The notes under the pieces were generated by a model that saw only the letters and a program-made list of their open reading frames with translations, was not told the DNA's origin and did not search any database. This document shows, piece after piece, positions 63,814-64,000 of a stretch of 64,000 nt of DNA (positions are counted from its first letter, which is position 1; every line of letters begins with the position of its first letter). The position numbers and the translations under genes are program-made. The stretch comes from Tritrichomonas musculus. Its lineage: Eukaryota > Parabasalia > Tritrichomonadida > Tritrichomonadidae. Location of the stretch: NCBI GenBank assembly GCA_039105265.1, contig JAPFFF010000060.1, forward strand, positions 792,435-856,434, written 5' to 3'.

Positions 63814-64000
63814 TTATTTAATTTCTCTTAAAAGTTCTTGAATTTCTTTCATTTGATATCGGAGTCGGTCTCTTTCTCTTCGTAATCGTTCCAATTCTTC
63901 TTGATCATCCATCGATAATTTGGATTCATCATAAATTATAATTGCATCCTCATTTGTGTAATTAGGTGCATTTTTTTGAATTCTTCTTATTTGTTTCCAT
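63814..64000 (-). CDS. Small coiled-coil protein, partial at the window edge
   Basis: At least 61 codons; the start lies beyond 64000 and the stop is TAA at 63814-63816. The visible part contains DAIIIYDESKLS, then EELERLRRERDRLRYQMKEI, and ends LLREIK. It is a close paralogue of the 62673-63095 product (DGLIIYDESKLF, EELERLRREKEKLW). Confidence 0.65.
   Translation of the reverse strand, partial: WKQIRRIQKNAPNYTNEDAIIIYDESKLSMDDQEELERLRRERDRLRYQMKEIQELLREIK

Larger units (their letters stand above)
22100..64000. mobile_element. Large Polinton-like / double-jelly-roll virus-like element, at least 42 kb, right end outside the window
   Basis: Seen: protein-primed type B DNA polymerase, FtsK/HerA-type packaging ATPase, tandem major capsid paralogues, candidate penton, fibre-like proteins, SF3 helicase, KilA-N protein, basic core-like proteins, a membrane glycoprotein and many small coiled-coil proteins, all tightly packed and intronless. 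This set is known from Polintons and Polinton-like viruses. I recognise no retroviral-type integrase or Ulp1-like protease in the visible part, so assignment to true Polintons is open. The visible part looks mostly whole, with at most a few possible breaks, and therefore young. The left border is uncertain (somewhere in 19.7-22.1 kb). Confidence 0.85.

Noticed and set aside
22100-64000. Integrated bacteriophage
   Set aside because: Protein-primed polymerase plus double-jelly-roll-type capsid set, eukaryotic Inr and TAAA signals and lack of ribosome binding sites point to a eukaryotic Polinton-like element, despite phage-like fibre repeats.
22100-64000. Retroviral-type integrase or adenain-like protease
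   Set aside because: I searched the visible proteins by eye for the DDE integrase and His-Asp-Cys protease patterns and found none I would defend.

Overview
The window looks like chromosomal DNA of a parasitic protist of the trichomonad type (Trichomonas or a close relative). Four things point there. A very AT-rich background holds intronless genes. A giant Cys-rich type I surface protein ends in the Gly/Ala/Ile/Val membrane segment plus short basic tail typical of trichomonad surface proteins. TCAYTW-like initiator (Inr) sequences lie just upstream of many start codons. Many stop codons read TAAA, the trichomonad poly(A) signal. The species cannot be fixed from the sequence alone.

Left part (1-15.9 kb): a decayed host-like gene remnant; a 2421-residue surface protein gene with thirty near-identical 171-bp repeats; then about 7 kb of gene-free AT-rich DNA. 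This desert holds AT satellites, an 820-bp element with perfect 53-bp terminal inverted repeats, a 1.56-kb TA-flanked mariner-like element inserted inside a satellite, and several strong inverted repeats.

Middle (16.0-22.1 kb): a decayed, inverted two-gene fibre-like cassette from a virus-like element (16.0-19.7 kb), a gene-free stretch with hairpins and a GC-rich island, and a small secreted protein gene.

Right part (about 22.1 kb to beyond the right edge): one large Polinton-like (double-jelly-roll virus-like) element, at least 42 kb long. A rightward virion block (22.2-46.7 kb) has a 3811-residue protein, a small acidic protein, an FtsK/HerA-type packaging ATPase, two tandem major capsid protein paralogues, a candidate penton protein and two long fibre-like proteins. 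A mainly leftward block (46.7-57.6 kb) has Lys/Arg-rich SAP-like DNA-binding or core proteins, a protein-primed type B DNA polymerase and a KilA-N protein. The rightmost block has an SF3 helicase, a two-domain membrane glycoprotein and a family of small coiled-coil proteins. Together these can replicate DNA by protein priming, package it through an ATPase into a double-jelly-roll capsid, condense it with basic proteins and attach through fibres.

Genes of the right block mostly share a promoter signature, AACGGTTTTGACA followed by an Inr; the virion genes do not, which suggests two expression classes. The visible part of the element looks largely whole and young, with at most a few possible breaks. 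The cassette at 16.0-19.7 kb is broken and older. The right end of the element is outside the window, so terminal repeats and target-site duplication cannot be checked.
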